This document shows, piece after piece, positions 25,181 to 35,436 of a stretch of DNA of 64,000 nt (within the stretch, counting starts at the first letter, position 1; each line of letters opens with the position of its first letter). The notes under the pieces were generated by a model. The model was not told where the DNA came from and made no database searches. It was given only the letters and a program-made list of their open reading frames with translations. Source of the DNA: Dromaius novaehollandiae (lineage: Eukaryota; Chordata; Aves; Casuariiformes; Dromaiidae); contig NC_088130.1 in NCBI RefSeq assembly GCF_036370855.1, positions 15,157,543 through 15,221,542 on the forward strand, written 5' to 3'. The translations under genes were made by a program, and so were the position numbers.

Positions 25181-25666
25181 TTACTTAACCCTGCTTTGCT
25201 GCATTTCATATGAATATAACTAAGCCATTTTTGCTAACCATGTCTAAGAGATGCATACTCGCATATCTGCAGGCATGTCATCACCCAGAGTGTGGTGCCA
25301 TGTTAGAGATTTCTGAGCTAGCTCTGAACTATTGGGTACATCTGCTTGAGCTTGTGCAGTGCTGTGTAAAGACATTAGCTTTGGTCCCAGAGCAAACTAG
25401 CCATTGCACTGCTGTGCTAAATATCTCAGTAGGGCTATTGGATGAAGTGAGCCATATTACTACTGCTTCTTGTTCTGGTTGACATTTAGCATGGGGAAAC
25501 TGAACTGCACTATGGAGGAAATAGGCAGACATAGGCTGAGGTCTGTCACAGAGAAGAAGGAAAACATTTGCAACTCTACTAGAACAGCTCCAGCTTGCAT
25601 CCAAACACTGCAATTTTACCAGGGCATAGCTCTCTTCTGGAAGCTTAGCAACCAGAGGAGCCAGGG
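25181..25666. other. No gene recognised
   Basis: Flanking DNA left of the class III provirus. The last five bases before the LTR (CAGGG) are the candidate target duplication. Confidence 0.4.
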
Positions 25667-26109
25667 TGTAGTGAGAACACCTGCGGGAGATCTGTCGAGG
25701 AGTCAGTAACTGGCAGAGTACGTGGTAGCAGGTCCAGCGTGTGAAACTACACACTGACCAAATTCCCATCAGGGCCAGACATGCATATTCCATTTTGTCA
25801 ACACCGTCTAGCTGCTTCCCGGGCAGTAGCTACTCAAGGTTAGCACAGCTGAGATAAGGAAACAGTTCTAGTAGATTTAAGGGGCCCTTAGGATACAACA
25901 AAGTGAGTCCCACCTGGGCGTCTGACCCATGCGTCCGACCCGTACCTCTAGCAGCCTCCCATCGGTGACTCCTCCTCATGGTTCCTGGGGCTCCCTGTGC
26001 AGTCTGTAGTTTAAGTCCTTCATTAAACCTATCCTATTTAACCCCCTATGAACCTCGAGTGTCTCTCTCCGCTGGTATCTGACCCTGTCTTGCCTGCCTT
26101 GCGGTCACA
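25667..26109 (+). mobile_element. 5' LTR of class III (ERV-L-like) provirus copy 1
   Basis: A 443-bp LTR with TGTAGTGAG...GGTCACA termini. It aligns end to end with 29021-29475 and with the solo LTR at 2281-2692. A polyadenylation signal of ATTAAA type lies near 26021-26026, followed by a short R/U5. The downstream leader begins at 26110 with a possible primer-binding region (TGGTGGGGTGGATT, 26121-26134). That is close to, but not a clean match for, a leucine tRNA site. Confidence 0.9.
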
Positions 26110-27400
26110 TTTTTGCATGCTGGTGGGGTGGATTGCCCCCGCAGCATGGCTGGAGCTAGAGAGTGAGCTGGGGGTTTCCCAGAGCGGCTAGTGGAACTGG
26201 TCTCCAAGCCAGTGAATTAGGCAGTTGGAAAGTGATCTCAAAGCCACTAAGGAGGCTCACCAACTGACCCAGGAGGTTGCAACTGCAACTGCGGATCGAG
26301 CGGAGAAGCTGGAGCACTACTGTGCTGTTATGGCTGCCCACATTGCAAACCGCCAGTGGCGATGGGGGGGGGGCGGCGGCGGCGGCGGCGGCGAGAGGTC
26401 CGTCCCCTGGCTGTGTGGGCACTGGTGCGAAAAGCAGATTGGGATCCAGAAACTTGAGATGGAAACGTCTGGAACTCCGACGAGCCCCCCAGCTCGGAGT
26501 AAGACAGAGCACAAGGGGGCGGTAGCTGCCCGGCTGGTGGCAGAGCAGTGGCTTTCTGAAACGAATGCAGCCCATCTGCAAGGGACCACAACTATTTGTG
26601 ATTTTAAAGCATCAGAGCTGCAGGATATGCAGGGGTGCTACAGGCAGCAGCTCTGTGAAGGGTTATTAGAAGGGCTCTTAAGGCTGTGGGATGATGGGGC
26701 AGATGCTGTTCATTTTACTAGAGAGGAGCTTGGTGGGATGGGGGCTCTGCCCCGGGATCCCATGCTCCGCAACACCCTCCGCACCCTGCAGCAGCAAAAC
26801 CAAAATGTTCTCCCCTCCTTAATGGAGTGGCTGATGAACACGGGGTGTTTAACCTGGCCGAATCCCGCGGACATAAATGACGGGCTCACCGAGTGGACTA
26901 CTATCGCAGCAGGAATAAACCAACTGAGGCAACTAGGGATATTGTCCGGAATTTACTCCCCTGACTTTACCGGACCGGCTCAGGTCCCCATGAGCAGAAT
27001 CATACGGATTAAGATGCTGTGAACTGCCCCCCCAATCTTATAGCGATGGTGCTATCTATGATCTGGAGTGGGGCAGGTATGGCGGGGGGAGTCGCAGCGC
27101 TGCTATCTCAGTTAGCAGAGGCGTCCTCTGTTAGCAGAGATGGGAAGTCGGGAAACAGGAGGGTAAACGTGAAAAAGAAAAAAGTCACGGCACTATGTTC
27201 CGACACCTGCTGTGAGCCTGCGTGCCATGGTGGGAGGTGAACAGTAAACCCAGCGCAGAGCTGCTCAAGCGGTGGCTGCAGCTGCAGCCGGAACAGTGCA
27301 CGCAGCCCCCGGGGGCAGGGGAGTGCGGCGAGCAGCCTGGAGAGCACAGGGGGGGACCAGAAACACCCACTGCCCTGCCAGCAGTGTGCACAGAGGGGCA
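26110..27400 (+). pseudogene. Class III ERV gag (copy 1)
   Basis: A 265-codon frame (26225-27022) followed by shifted frames holds the Gag-like polyprotein. A coiled-coil-like N-terminus (KATKEAHQLTQEVATATADRAEKLEHY) is followed by a glycine run encoded by a GGC microsatellite (about 26367-26393). Then come FKASELQDMQGCYRQ, LLEGLLRLWDDG, LTEWTTIAAGINQL and SGIYSPDFTGPAQVP. A second piece (27019-27390) has GGVAALLSQLAEASSVSRDGK and a proline/glycine-rich tail. I see no Cys-His zinc knuckle. The assignment rests on position after the LTR and identity with copy 2, not on a recognised capsid fold. The reading frame has no good ATG at its start. Confidence 0.65.
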
Positions 27401-27965
27401 GCTGACAGCGGCACAAAAAACAGGCCAGGCAGCATTGTCCCTGCTGTACCCGCTTAGCTCCACAGCGGTTGTGGACCAAAAAGCATTATATTCGTAGAGG
27501 ACAAAAGCCTGGGGAGGTGTGGCAAACTGATTCTATTGGACCCTTACCAGAGAGCCAGCAGCACAGATATGTCCTGACCGCTGTAGATGCCTGCTCTGGT
27601 CTATTGTGCACCCACTCCTGCGCTGCAGCTACCCGGGCTCACACCATTAAGGCATTAGAAGACTTGACTGAGTTATATGGTTCCCCGGTGGAAGTCCAAA
27701 GTGATCAGGGCACTCATTTTACAGGGAATGACATTGAAAATTGGGCTGGAGAGCGAGGAATAGCCTGGACATATCACATACCCTACCATCCGCAAGGGGC
27801 AGGATTGATAGAATGAATGAATGGGCTGCTCAAAGAGCAGCTGCGCAAATTGTCCCCTACTGGTACCCTCACGGGTTGGAGTAAAAACACCCGTCAGGCA
27901 ACTGCCTGCCTCAATGACCACCCACTGCATGGCTCTACCCCCGTATGCTCATTTCAAAAGGGAAT
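27401..27965 (+). pseudogene. Class III ERV pol: integrase zinc finger end and catalytic core
   Basis: The second half of the HHCC finger is visible as QHCPCCTRL, followed by IRRGQKPGEVWQTD. The core has D in WQTDSIGPLP, D in QSDQGTHFTGND and E in QGAGLIE, so all three catalytic acids are present. A stop codon directly after that Glu (27817-27819) breaks the frame, which then continues with MNGLLKEQLRKL. Protease, RT and RNase H, which should lie upstream, are deleted, so gag abuts integrase. The same junction is seen in copy 2. Confidence 0.85.
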
Positions 27966-28084
27966 CCATCGAGCGTCCACGTGTGCTTAGAGTGCAGCGG
28001 CTGCACCCCCAAGCCTGCCTCCCCAGGTGAGCCATGCCTGGGAGTGCAGGGTTGGATCTGTGACTGCCACACAAAGAAATAACC

Positions 28085-28345
28085 CTGGAACCGGAGAGAT
28101 GTCATCTCTATGTATGGGGTATGAGTATGGGGTTGGAGGTTGCCATACCTCAAGGGTCTTATGGTCATATGGTGCCCTGTAATAGTTTAGCTCTCCAGGG
28201 GGGTTGGGGGGGAGTGTGGACGGACATCAAGGCAGGAGTCATTGACTCGAACTACCTTGAGGGGGTGAAAATTGCGATCCATTACACCGTATCCCAACCC
28301 CTGCGATGTAGACAGGGATGCCAAATAGCCCAACTGACATGTGAG
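28085..28345 (+). pseudogene. Class III ERV dUTPase-like domain
   Basis: Translation shows ITLEPE, then GLEVAIPQGSYG, NSLAL and AGVIDSNYLEGVKIAI. These correspond in order to trimeric dUTPase motifs: the beta strand before motif 2, the G-Y-G loop, the RSSLA serine motif and the VIDxDY motif 3. The Arg of the RSS motif and the Asp-Tyr-Arg-Gly of motif 3 are altered. dUTPase hydrolyses dUTP to keep uracil out of viral DNA, and ERV-L class elements are known to carry it at the end of pol. Its presence supports the class III assignment. It is non-functional here, since it is broken and surrounded by stops. Confidence 0.65.
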
Positions 28346-28389
28346 TGGAGAGGGGTCCCCACTATCCAGGAAATAGATTCCTTGCAGCC

Positions 28390-28640
28390 CACCCAGCAAC
28401 CAGGACGTTTGGGTCTACAGGGCATGCTGTGTGGGTGCATGATCCGGCTAAACCTGAACAGTCGGAAGGGGAAATCATTGCTGATGGGCCAGGAGACACC
28501 CACCTGGTACTAATCCAAGGGGAAAGTGTCCCAGTCTATGTCTCCTCTAGGAGACTCTCACCCAGAGAACCGAGACCTGATGAATATATGGAGCGGAGCT
28601 GTGACATTGCTGCGCTCCATTCTAATCCTGTACACTGATG
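28390..28640 (+). pseudogene. Integrase C-terminal (SH3-like) domain remnant
   Basis: A frame with HAVWVHDPAKPEQSEGEII, DGPGDTHLVLIQG and VPVYVSSRRLSPRE resembles the small beta-barrel DNA-binding domain at the end of retroviral integrases (hydrophobic strands around a G-P-G turn). It lies downstream of the dUTPase-like stretch, so the catalytic core and this domain are separated by dUTPase. It could instead be the end of the dUTPase module. Moderate to low confidence. Confidence 0.4.
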
Positions 28641-29020
28641 GTAGTTGGGACACCGAGGGAACTGCAGTGAGTACGTTGAACCCAACACCCACAAGATAAA
28701 GACCCTACTTCAAGGACTACACGATGTAAAGTCCGAAGAATCAGTGTGGGACAATCCCTGGCAGTGACTGTCATCATGGCTGTCGAATTTAGGACTGGGG
28801 AAAACGCATTATGCTCCTGGTCTTCTGGGCTGATCAGTTTTGTGTGCATACATGTTATAATTTACTGTATATATATATATATATATATATGTATAGTCAC
28901 TATGATTTCGTTGCTTGTACACCTTAGCTGTTAGTTAAGCTAATACCTGAAAGGCATGTCTAAACCTTGTCCACACACTGGTGGCACCAATACCGCATCT
29001 CTGTCAGTCAAGGAGTGTAG

Positions 29021-29475
29021 TGTAGTGAGAACACCTGCGGGAGATCTGTCGAGGAGTCAGTAACTGGCAGAGTACGTGGTAGCAGGCCCAGCATGTGAAA
29101 CTACACACTGACCAAATTCCCATCAGGGCCAGGCATGCATATTCCGTTTTGTCAAAACATCTAGCTGCTTCCCAGGCAGTAGCTACTCAAGGTCAGCACA
29201 GCTGAGATAAGGAAACAGTTCTAGTAGATTTAAGGGGCCCTTAGGATACAACAAATGGAGTCCCAACTGGGCATCCGACCCGTGCTTCCTGCCTGTGTGT
29301 CCGACCCATACCTCTAGCAGCCTCCCATCAGCGACCCCTCCTCACGGTTCCTGGGGCTCCCTGTGCAGTCTGTAGTGTAAGTCCTTCATTAAACCTATCC
29401 TATTTAACCCCTTATGAACCTCAAGTGTCTCTCTCCGCCAGTATCTGACCCTCTCTTGCCCACCTTGCGGTCACA
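29021..29475 (+). mobile_element. 3' LTR of class III provirus copy 1
   Basis: A 455-bp LTR with the same TGT...ACA termini as the 5' LTR. It differs by scattered substitutions and a small insertion near 29288-29305 (a duplicated gtccgaccc-type unit). The candidate 5-bp target duplication is CAGGG (25662-25666) against CAAGG (29476-29480), one mismatch. Divergence between the two LTRs is visible by eye, so the insertion is not recent. Confidence 0.9.
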
Positions 29476-30142
29476 CAAGGTTACAGCCAGACTGTGTTGT
29501 TAGGAGCCTCCCTGATGTATGAAGTGGCGCATCATGTGCCTCTTTCCAGAAGTATCTTGTCTCTCTTGGAAAGCAGTGTTCTTGCCTGGTTTCTCCCTGC
29601 TAGCCTACATTGATCAGAGATTGCGGAATCTCCCCTGGTGCTGACAATCAAGGCTCAGCTGTTCTCCATCTCCCCTGGCTATATGTTCTGGAGGGGAGTA
29701 GAGGACATGTGGTCCAAGGCCTCATGTAATCCTAACATTGAATAACCTGTATAATAGATTGATTCACTTATTGAGGCTTCACTCCTGCATTAACTTGAGC
29801 TCTTGGTCTTAACCCAAGTCATGTCCACATGCAGAACTCTTCCACTGCAGTTTGGGGATACTTTGCATTCAGCTGATGAGGTGGGTAGGGGGGCTAAAAG
29901 CTCAGAGGTTGTTTTCTCAGGGGGATAGTAAGCAGTCCATTTTGCAGTGGGGTTAAGCTTAACTTCTTTGAGTTCTAACAGCTCCCTGATGCCTTCCCAC
30001 ACTTCCTCCACCCCATGTGCTCAGGAGAGAAAGTTTCTTCCATGAGTCACTAGGAAGGACTCACAGAACAGCATATAGTATCCTATACCCCATGATGCAC
30101 TCTCATTTGGGAGGAGCAAGTGCAGTACAGCCCATGAGGACA
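29476..30142. other. No gene recognised
   Basis: Short spacer between the provirus and the next LTR-like repeat. No ORF or repeat was recognised. Confidence 0.4.
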
Positions 30143-30715
30143 TGCAGTGGTCCTCACTGGAAGACTATTGTACACTGAGGAGTTAGTAATCCACATAACA
30201 AGTTGACCTGAATAGGTGCAGACATGTACTGTGCCACACTGTACTACACATATCACTTGACCTTAAGGACTGTACTGTGATGCACATATTCCTTGATGTA
30301 GGATGAACTTAGCCAGTTAATCGTAACAGAAGTGCCTGGAGGCAGCACCCCCTTGGCATTAGTGAACACGCTGCCTGCATGTCTTTGTCTTTATCTAGAA
30401 GTGAAACAACATGTTTTCCTTCTACGCTACAGTATTTCTAAGAAAATCCTATCAAAACTCTTAAGACCACAATACCAATGAACCTCGCCATGGATGGGAT
30501 CTGTGCACCATGCCGTGGACTGACTGGAGGTCTGTCCAATGCTGTATCAACTCGGGGTTCCCAGCATCAGAAGGGACATAAGATTTTATAATTTGCCATC
30601 ACTTTTTCTCGAATGTTGATAAAATCATATCTTTCTTGAGAGAGAAAGTTTGTGCCTTTCTTGAGGGATCTGAAAGAACAAGCACCCCCTAGTGCAAAAC
30701 AGGACACCGTACTGC
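30143..30715 (+). mobile_element. LTR-like repeat, copy 2
   Basis: Begins TGCAGTGGTCCTCACTGG and aligns with the reverse complement of 11090-11695 along its length. Its AATAAA equivalent is decayed (tgataaaatcat near 30620). No internal retroviral sequence lies on either side. It sits 150 bp left of the Maverick terminal repeat. Confidence 0.6.
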
Positions 30716-30865
30716 AGGTGGAGTTTTGAAGTGTAGCAGCTCTTGTCCTGGCTAAGCCTAATCAGACCTAGAAGCCGATAGCCCAAAGTGATTCTACAGT
30801 CAAGACATACTCTCATCATAGTAGTATAAGGTCCATAAGTATATATCCAAGTATAAATATTTGTC

Positions 30866-31320
30866 CAAGATAAGAAGTGACAGGTGCCATGCCCCACACT
30901 TCCAGGGGAAGCCCTGCCCCTACTGGCTGTCACATGTCATATTTACCCCAGAAGTCCTGCCCCTCTTCCCTAAACATGGTCTGTTTACTCCACCTCATTT
31001 CACCCCTGGGGGGTTGCAATTTTGTAAAACATCATAACCCATGTATTCACAGACTGCACTGTGATTGGCTGGAAGGACCAGCCGGCCCTTCCAGTTTACC
31101 TGGGAGTATGTCAGAACAGGAAGTCCCTTCCCATGACATACACAAGGGCTGCCATTTTCTTTCAGACATCATTTTATGGCAGACGCCATTTTTGACAACG
31201 TCGTGATGCACATGTTTTCATACTGCTCTGTGATTGGTTGGTTGCCATTCTTTGAAACCATCATACACCCATGATCTCAGAGCACCCTCTGATTTGCTAC
31301 CCATTTCCTTTGGACCAGGA
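30866..31320 (+). repeat. Presumed left terminal repeat of the Maverick/Polinton
   Basis: Starts CAAGATAAGAAGTGACAGG and matches both ends of the element at 444-1113: its left end directly and its right end as reverse complement. It carries the same kind of sub-repeats (ctgtgattggctgg, gccatttt, catgatctcag). The other terminus was not found in the window. Assignment to the Maverick is by proximity and orientation only, and is inference. Confidence 0.45.
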
Positions 31321-31560
31321 AGTGCTCATATATAAAGTTATATACTTTTATTTTTATATATACATATATATATTTATAAAGGAGTGTACAAATATATATA
31401 AATATATATTTTATTTATTTATACATAGATATAGTTTACATATATATTTTATATATTTTTATATGTGCATATATAGCATATATATGCATATATAAAGATA
31501 TATAAATTAAATATATATCTCCGTAAAAGTGTAGGTATAAAATTTAGAAAAATTCTTTAA
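31321..31560. repeat. AT-rich TATA-repeat tract
   Basis: About 230 bp made almost only of A and T (tatatat, tttatata). It creates spurious ORFs on the + strand. It lies just upstream of the possible spliced ORF and could have been a promoter region or a microsatellite expansion. Confidence 0.6.
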
Positions 31561-31938
31561 TAAGAGCTAATGAAATTAATAACTAAGGTTTAAATGTGAA
31601 TAGAAAATAATTACGCAAAAGTAAAAGGCAGGTTCATGGACCTCCACTTTACAAGTCTGCTGAACAAGCCCTAACATGTTTGGAGTGGGGGGGACATGCC
31701 AAAAAGGTGGGGTGAAAGAACGAGTTGGAACACACCTGAGGGCAACAGACCCCCTCCTAAGTGGCCCACCAAGGCCCCCCCCCTCCCCCGCACAACCCCC
31801 ACCACATGCAAAGAACAATCTTGTGAGCCGGACTGAGTGGCCCCTGCATCCAGCCCCAGCCTGACAGGATGACCATGCAGTATTACTGGGGCAGACTTTG
31901 CATGGTACTGAAAGACACAGGCAACACTGTTTGCAAAA

Positions 31939-32323
31939 ATGGAAAGCCAGAACAGAACGCCATCTTCAGAAGAACATGTGCTTGGGGACGATAAGGAAAA
32001 ACCCCAAAGGGGTTCCCAAAAAAGACCACGCAAATCAGAAGGAATGGCTGCTGGGTCCATGAATCGGAAACTGAATTTTGAGGTAAGTGTCACACAGAGA
32101 GGGTGGGTGGTGGGGGAAGCTCCCTTTGCCCACAGTTGTAGGGGAGCTTACAGCTACCTGTAGGGCAATTATGGGGTGCAGGCTGGTGCTATATATGTTT
32201 CCTTATCCTTAGATTGGTGCTGCAAATAAGAGGCAGAAGACTGAGTATGCCATCAAGACTTTCCTGTTTGATCACAATTACTGCAGAAGCAGCAAGGCTC
32301 AGGCTTTGGGATGCAGCCTGTAG
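31939..32323 (+). CDS. Possible two-exon ORF beside the Maverick terminus, unknown product
   Basis: Exon 1 (31939-32082) starts with ATG and encodes a hydrophilic stretch with a basic nuclear-localisation-like cluster (QKRPRKSE). It ends ...TTTGAG before GTAAGT, a consensus donor. A 130-bp intron ends in CCTTATCCTTAG, and exon 2 (from 32213) keeps the phase, with AANKRQKTEYAIK, to a TAG near 32322. The product would be about 84 residues. I do not recognise the family. It could be a Maverick accessory gene, a fragment of another transposon or chance splice signals. The position between terminal repeat and polymerase is suggestive only. Confidence 0.3.
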
Positions 32324-32904
32324 ACCCCTGCTCTTAGAGACCACAGTTACTGCAGAAAGAGCAAGGGGAGCAGTAAGGGCAATGGGGGGTGTTGCAGAGC
32401 TGAAAGACTATGATTATTATCAGGTACAGAGGAGAGTAGCAGACAAGAAGGAAGAGTGGCAGACAAGAAGAAAGGCATAAAGGGGCTGGTGGTGCTGTTA
32501 ATTCTGGGGGCTTGGCTCACAGGCTAACAAAGCAGGAAAAAAACCTGCTACAATGAAGACCACTAATTAGGAGAGCTAAATGAAGCATCACTACAAGCAT
32601 CTTGTTGGAAAGGGGTTAAAGGGACCACAGTGGTCCTTAAATGCCAACTGCTTTTCTGAACCTGATGGAGGAGTGAACATGTGTCCTACTAGGGCAAAAG
32701 ATGACCCTCTGTAAGGGACTTCCCTGTTACTGCAGCCCCCTTCAGAGCAAGAGGCTGTGTCCCCACAAGTTCACAATGAGGATGTCTCCCAGGAGGGGCC
32801 ACCAGCAGCACTCCCAAGCCCCCAGTGGGCATTTGAAAGCCCAGATTTACCCCCGCCCTCAAATGTAGCAGGGAATTTAGGGGGTGGCAGACCAACCTGT
32901 GGCT

Positions 32905-33671
32905 TCCGTGGAGCATGTGCTGCACTGGGAATGGCTGATAAAGAGGTTTGAGGCTAGGCAATATGTAGAAGAATACAGATTTGTTAATTTAAACCAGATA
33001 TGACTACATGAAGCTTATGAAACACTTGTTCATGGTGTAGGGATTATTTTTGACCATTTATGCCATCTGTTTGAACCTGGTATTACACTCAGCTCTGTCT
33101 TGAAGCTGTCAGCATGCATAACTTTTTATTCTCTCACTATTAATTTAAGCAATATGAATGCAGAGAAATTTTTAGACTGGGTCAATAATCTCCTACAAAG
33201 TAAGAGAGCGCTGTGTTTTTATCAGACTTTCCACCTGGCTATCATTATTGTAAAAGCTATTGGGGGTGAGGTACACAGAACCCTACAGTCTATCCCCCAT
33301 TCTAAAATTATAGACAAAAAGCAGCGCTATTAATCTCTGTTTTGCTGGGAGTCTCACAGCAGTGAAGGATCTGACAGATGCAGACTTGTTAAGCAGAGCA
33401 AAAGAGCTACATGACAAACTGGGGTGGTCTGTGCACAGGAAGGTCATGTTGAGTGAAAGCTCTGCTACATGTTACTATATGCATCATCCTCCTCTCTGAG
33501 AGGAGAAAAGGTTGGGGTATTTTTAAGCTAAATGACAGCCTTAGATATCCCAAGACCTGTTTCTTCCTTTTACATGATGAACATTATTATGATGTTAAGG
33601 ATGTCAGGAAGGTATTTTGGGGGAGAAACTTTTGTGAGCTTTGTCATACACTCATTAGACTACAGTTTTAA
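32905..33671 (+). pseudogene. Maverick/Polinton protein-primed DNA polymerase B, N-terminal fragment
   Basis: Protein-primed family B polymerases replicate Maverick/Polinton and adenovirus-like genomes. Here only the N-terminal part, about 250 residues, is present. Frame 1 (to 33333) shows WEWLIKRFEARQYVEEYRF, FDHLCHLFEPGI and MNAEKFLDWVNNLLQS. After a stop the frame changes (TAVKDLTDADLLSRAKEL, near 33353-33410). It changes again to HDEHYYDVKDVRKVFWGRNF followed by CELC. The H-Y-D-V...F-G...F-C-x-x-C pattern is characteristic of the region before the exonuclease/polymerase core in these enzymes. The exonuclease, TPR1/TPR2 and palm (YxDTD-type) motifs are absent. The frame ends at a TAA that overlaps the protease stop on the other strand. 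Confidence 0.65.
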
Positions 33672-34067
33672 AAGCTGTTCAAGCAGTCATCCTTTGTTAC
33701 GGTGATGTAGGAAAAACACACAGTGGTATCTGCAGGCCTTAGGGGATACTGCAGTGCTTCCTCTGGGAAGCAATGTCCGTAGCATTGTGTTTTAAAAAAG
33801 GACATGATGTTTTCAGGAAAGAAAGCACTGTTTGGGGGGGTAGCCGTATGAGTCAAAAAACTCTGTGCAGTTCTGATCTGCCAGGAAAATTGCTAGCCAA
33901 TGCTCTTCAGGTTCATTATGTGGATGCGTATTCTCAGCAACGCTCACTGGTCTTGGAACAACATGGGCCCTAGGGAGCCAGTCACTTGGGTATACACCTA
34001 GAAATGTTTCTCTGGTGTAAGGGTCTGCTGGAAAAAAACAGGAGAGCTGTTCGGTGTCCATTCTCAC
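33668..34067 (-). pseudogene. Maverick/Polinton adenain-like cysteine protease
   Basis: Adenain-family (C5-like, Ulp1 fold) proteases mature capsid proteins. The N-terminal piece (34067-33813) shows MDTEQL, the family signature GVYPSDWLP, the catalytic-His block EEHWLAIFL and the FFDSYGYPP block that supplies the acidic residue. After a frameshift the C-terminal piece (33856-33668) has TQCYGHC, where the nucleophilic Cys is expected, then a short tail. The order His, Asp, Cys is intact, but the gene is split by the shift. It lies just after the capsid gene on the same strand and ends tail to tail with the polymerase fragment. Confidence 0.8.
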
Positions 34068-34140
34068 ATGCAGTTGAAAAGCACATGTCTCTTCCAGTTT
34101 ATTTCTATCACATTGTCAAATACACAAGCACACAATCGTA

Positions 34141-35330
34141 TTAACAGTGGTGATCTAAGGCTCCTGCAAAGTGTTTTTCTGCTCTCAGGATTCCTGTTTT
34201 AATCAGGGAATAGTCATCAGCACATTCTTGGTCTGGAGACAGGGCAAAGGTGGACAGGCTATAGCCATGGGAGAACTCTTCCCTGTCAACCAGCAGGGAA
34301 TGATCTTTCATGTGGCTGCAGATCATCTGAACGAGCTGCATGTATTCTCTCACACAGCAACTGTTCTCAAAATCAGGCTGCAGCAGTTTTGCCAGGGTTT
34401 GTTCACCATCTACATACAGGGCCACAAATTTTATTTGATAATGTTTAAAGTTGAAAGGGTTCTTAGCATAATTCCTTCTAAAAGCATCATTATCTACGAA
34501 CCCAATATCAATAAGCTTGGGCAGTTGTCCCAGAAACAAATCTCCCTCTTTGCTGCCAGCCAGTATGCTAAACACTTTCACGCCCACCTGGTCCACTGGG
34601 CATTTAGCATTGGCCATAAGTAAAGCCTCAGCATGTCCCAAAGGCACCTCAGGTGCCACCTGCACTTTTTTCACCAACAGCGAGGCATAGATATTAAGCA
34701 GCTTGAAGGCCCCTGCTGCCAGGGAGCTCATCAAACAAAAGCTGTCTTTGCTGCACATCAGCTTAATTTTTACATCCATGCTATTCAACAAAAGCCTGTC
34801 TTGAAAGAACAGATCTCTGTGGAGGGGTCTCAAAAAGTCGATCCTCCTACTCTGGTCCATCAGAGCCGAGTGTTGCCTAAACTCCTGATTACCGACGCCA
34901 TCCAGCGTGACCGCTTCCTGCTGCCTGGCCACATCTTTGTAGAACAGCCCTGTGGAAAAGTGCGTGGACAGTGTCACAACTGTAATTGAGAAGCAACACA
35001 ATGAAGGCATAGTAGGGGTAGCAGTTGTTGTTCTGGTTTATCATTCAGTTCCCCAGTGTCACATCTAGCTGGCTGAAAATAGAGGCCAGTGAGTAAGTCA
35101 CAAGGCCCACGGCCTCACCAGCACTGAGGTTGGATCCATCAGCTTTTACAATCTTGCAGCAAAGGTACAGCAGAGTTTTGTTCAGATCTATGTCATCTTC
35201 CCCATTCCCAGCTATGAAAAAGTCCAGACTCTGTGATAGCAGAAAGTGGAGCCACCTCAATAAACAGGCTTTTCTCAGTGCTGGTCTGCATGGGAGCCAC
35301 TTCAAACAAATTCAACTCGGATTTGTACAT
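34141..35330 (-). pseudogene. Maverick/Polinton F54H12.2-like double-jelly-roll capsid protein
   Basis: A candidate ATG at 35330 opens MYKSELNLFEVAPMQTS, the N-terminal signature of the F54H12.2-like family. These are jelly-roll capsid proteins of Mavericks, probably the hexon-like major capsid protein. A frameshift near 35220 leads to AGNGEDDIDLNKTLLYL and VTYSLASIFSQLDVTLGN. A stop at about 35045 is followed by a 289-codon frame (35010-34141) with STGLFYKDVAR, DLFFQDRLLLNSMDVKIKL, FLGQLPKLIDIGFVDNDAF, NPFNFKHYQIKFVALYVDGE and LQPDFENSCCVREYMQLV. The total, close to 400 residues, is somewhat shorter than the family's usual length. Decay is moderate and most of the fold is covered. Confidence 0.85.
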
Positions 35331-35436
35331 TCTCCTGAGCAGCTGTGAACAAAAGTCATCCCTGTTAAAATATAGCTTGTTTTCTAGCAGTAGAATGGGC
35401 CCTCTTTCTCTGGGTTTTCTGTTTCTTTGGCACTGT

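Noticed and set aside
31271..31495. ORF rich in Tyr and Ile
   Set aside because: Produced by the TATA-repeat tract.
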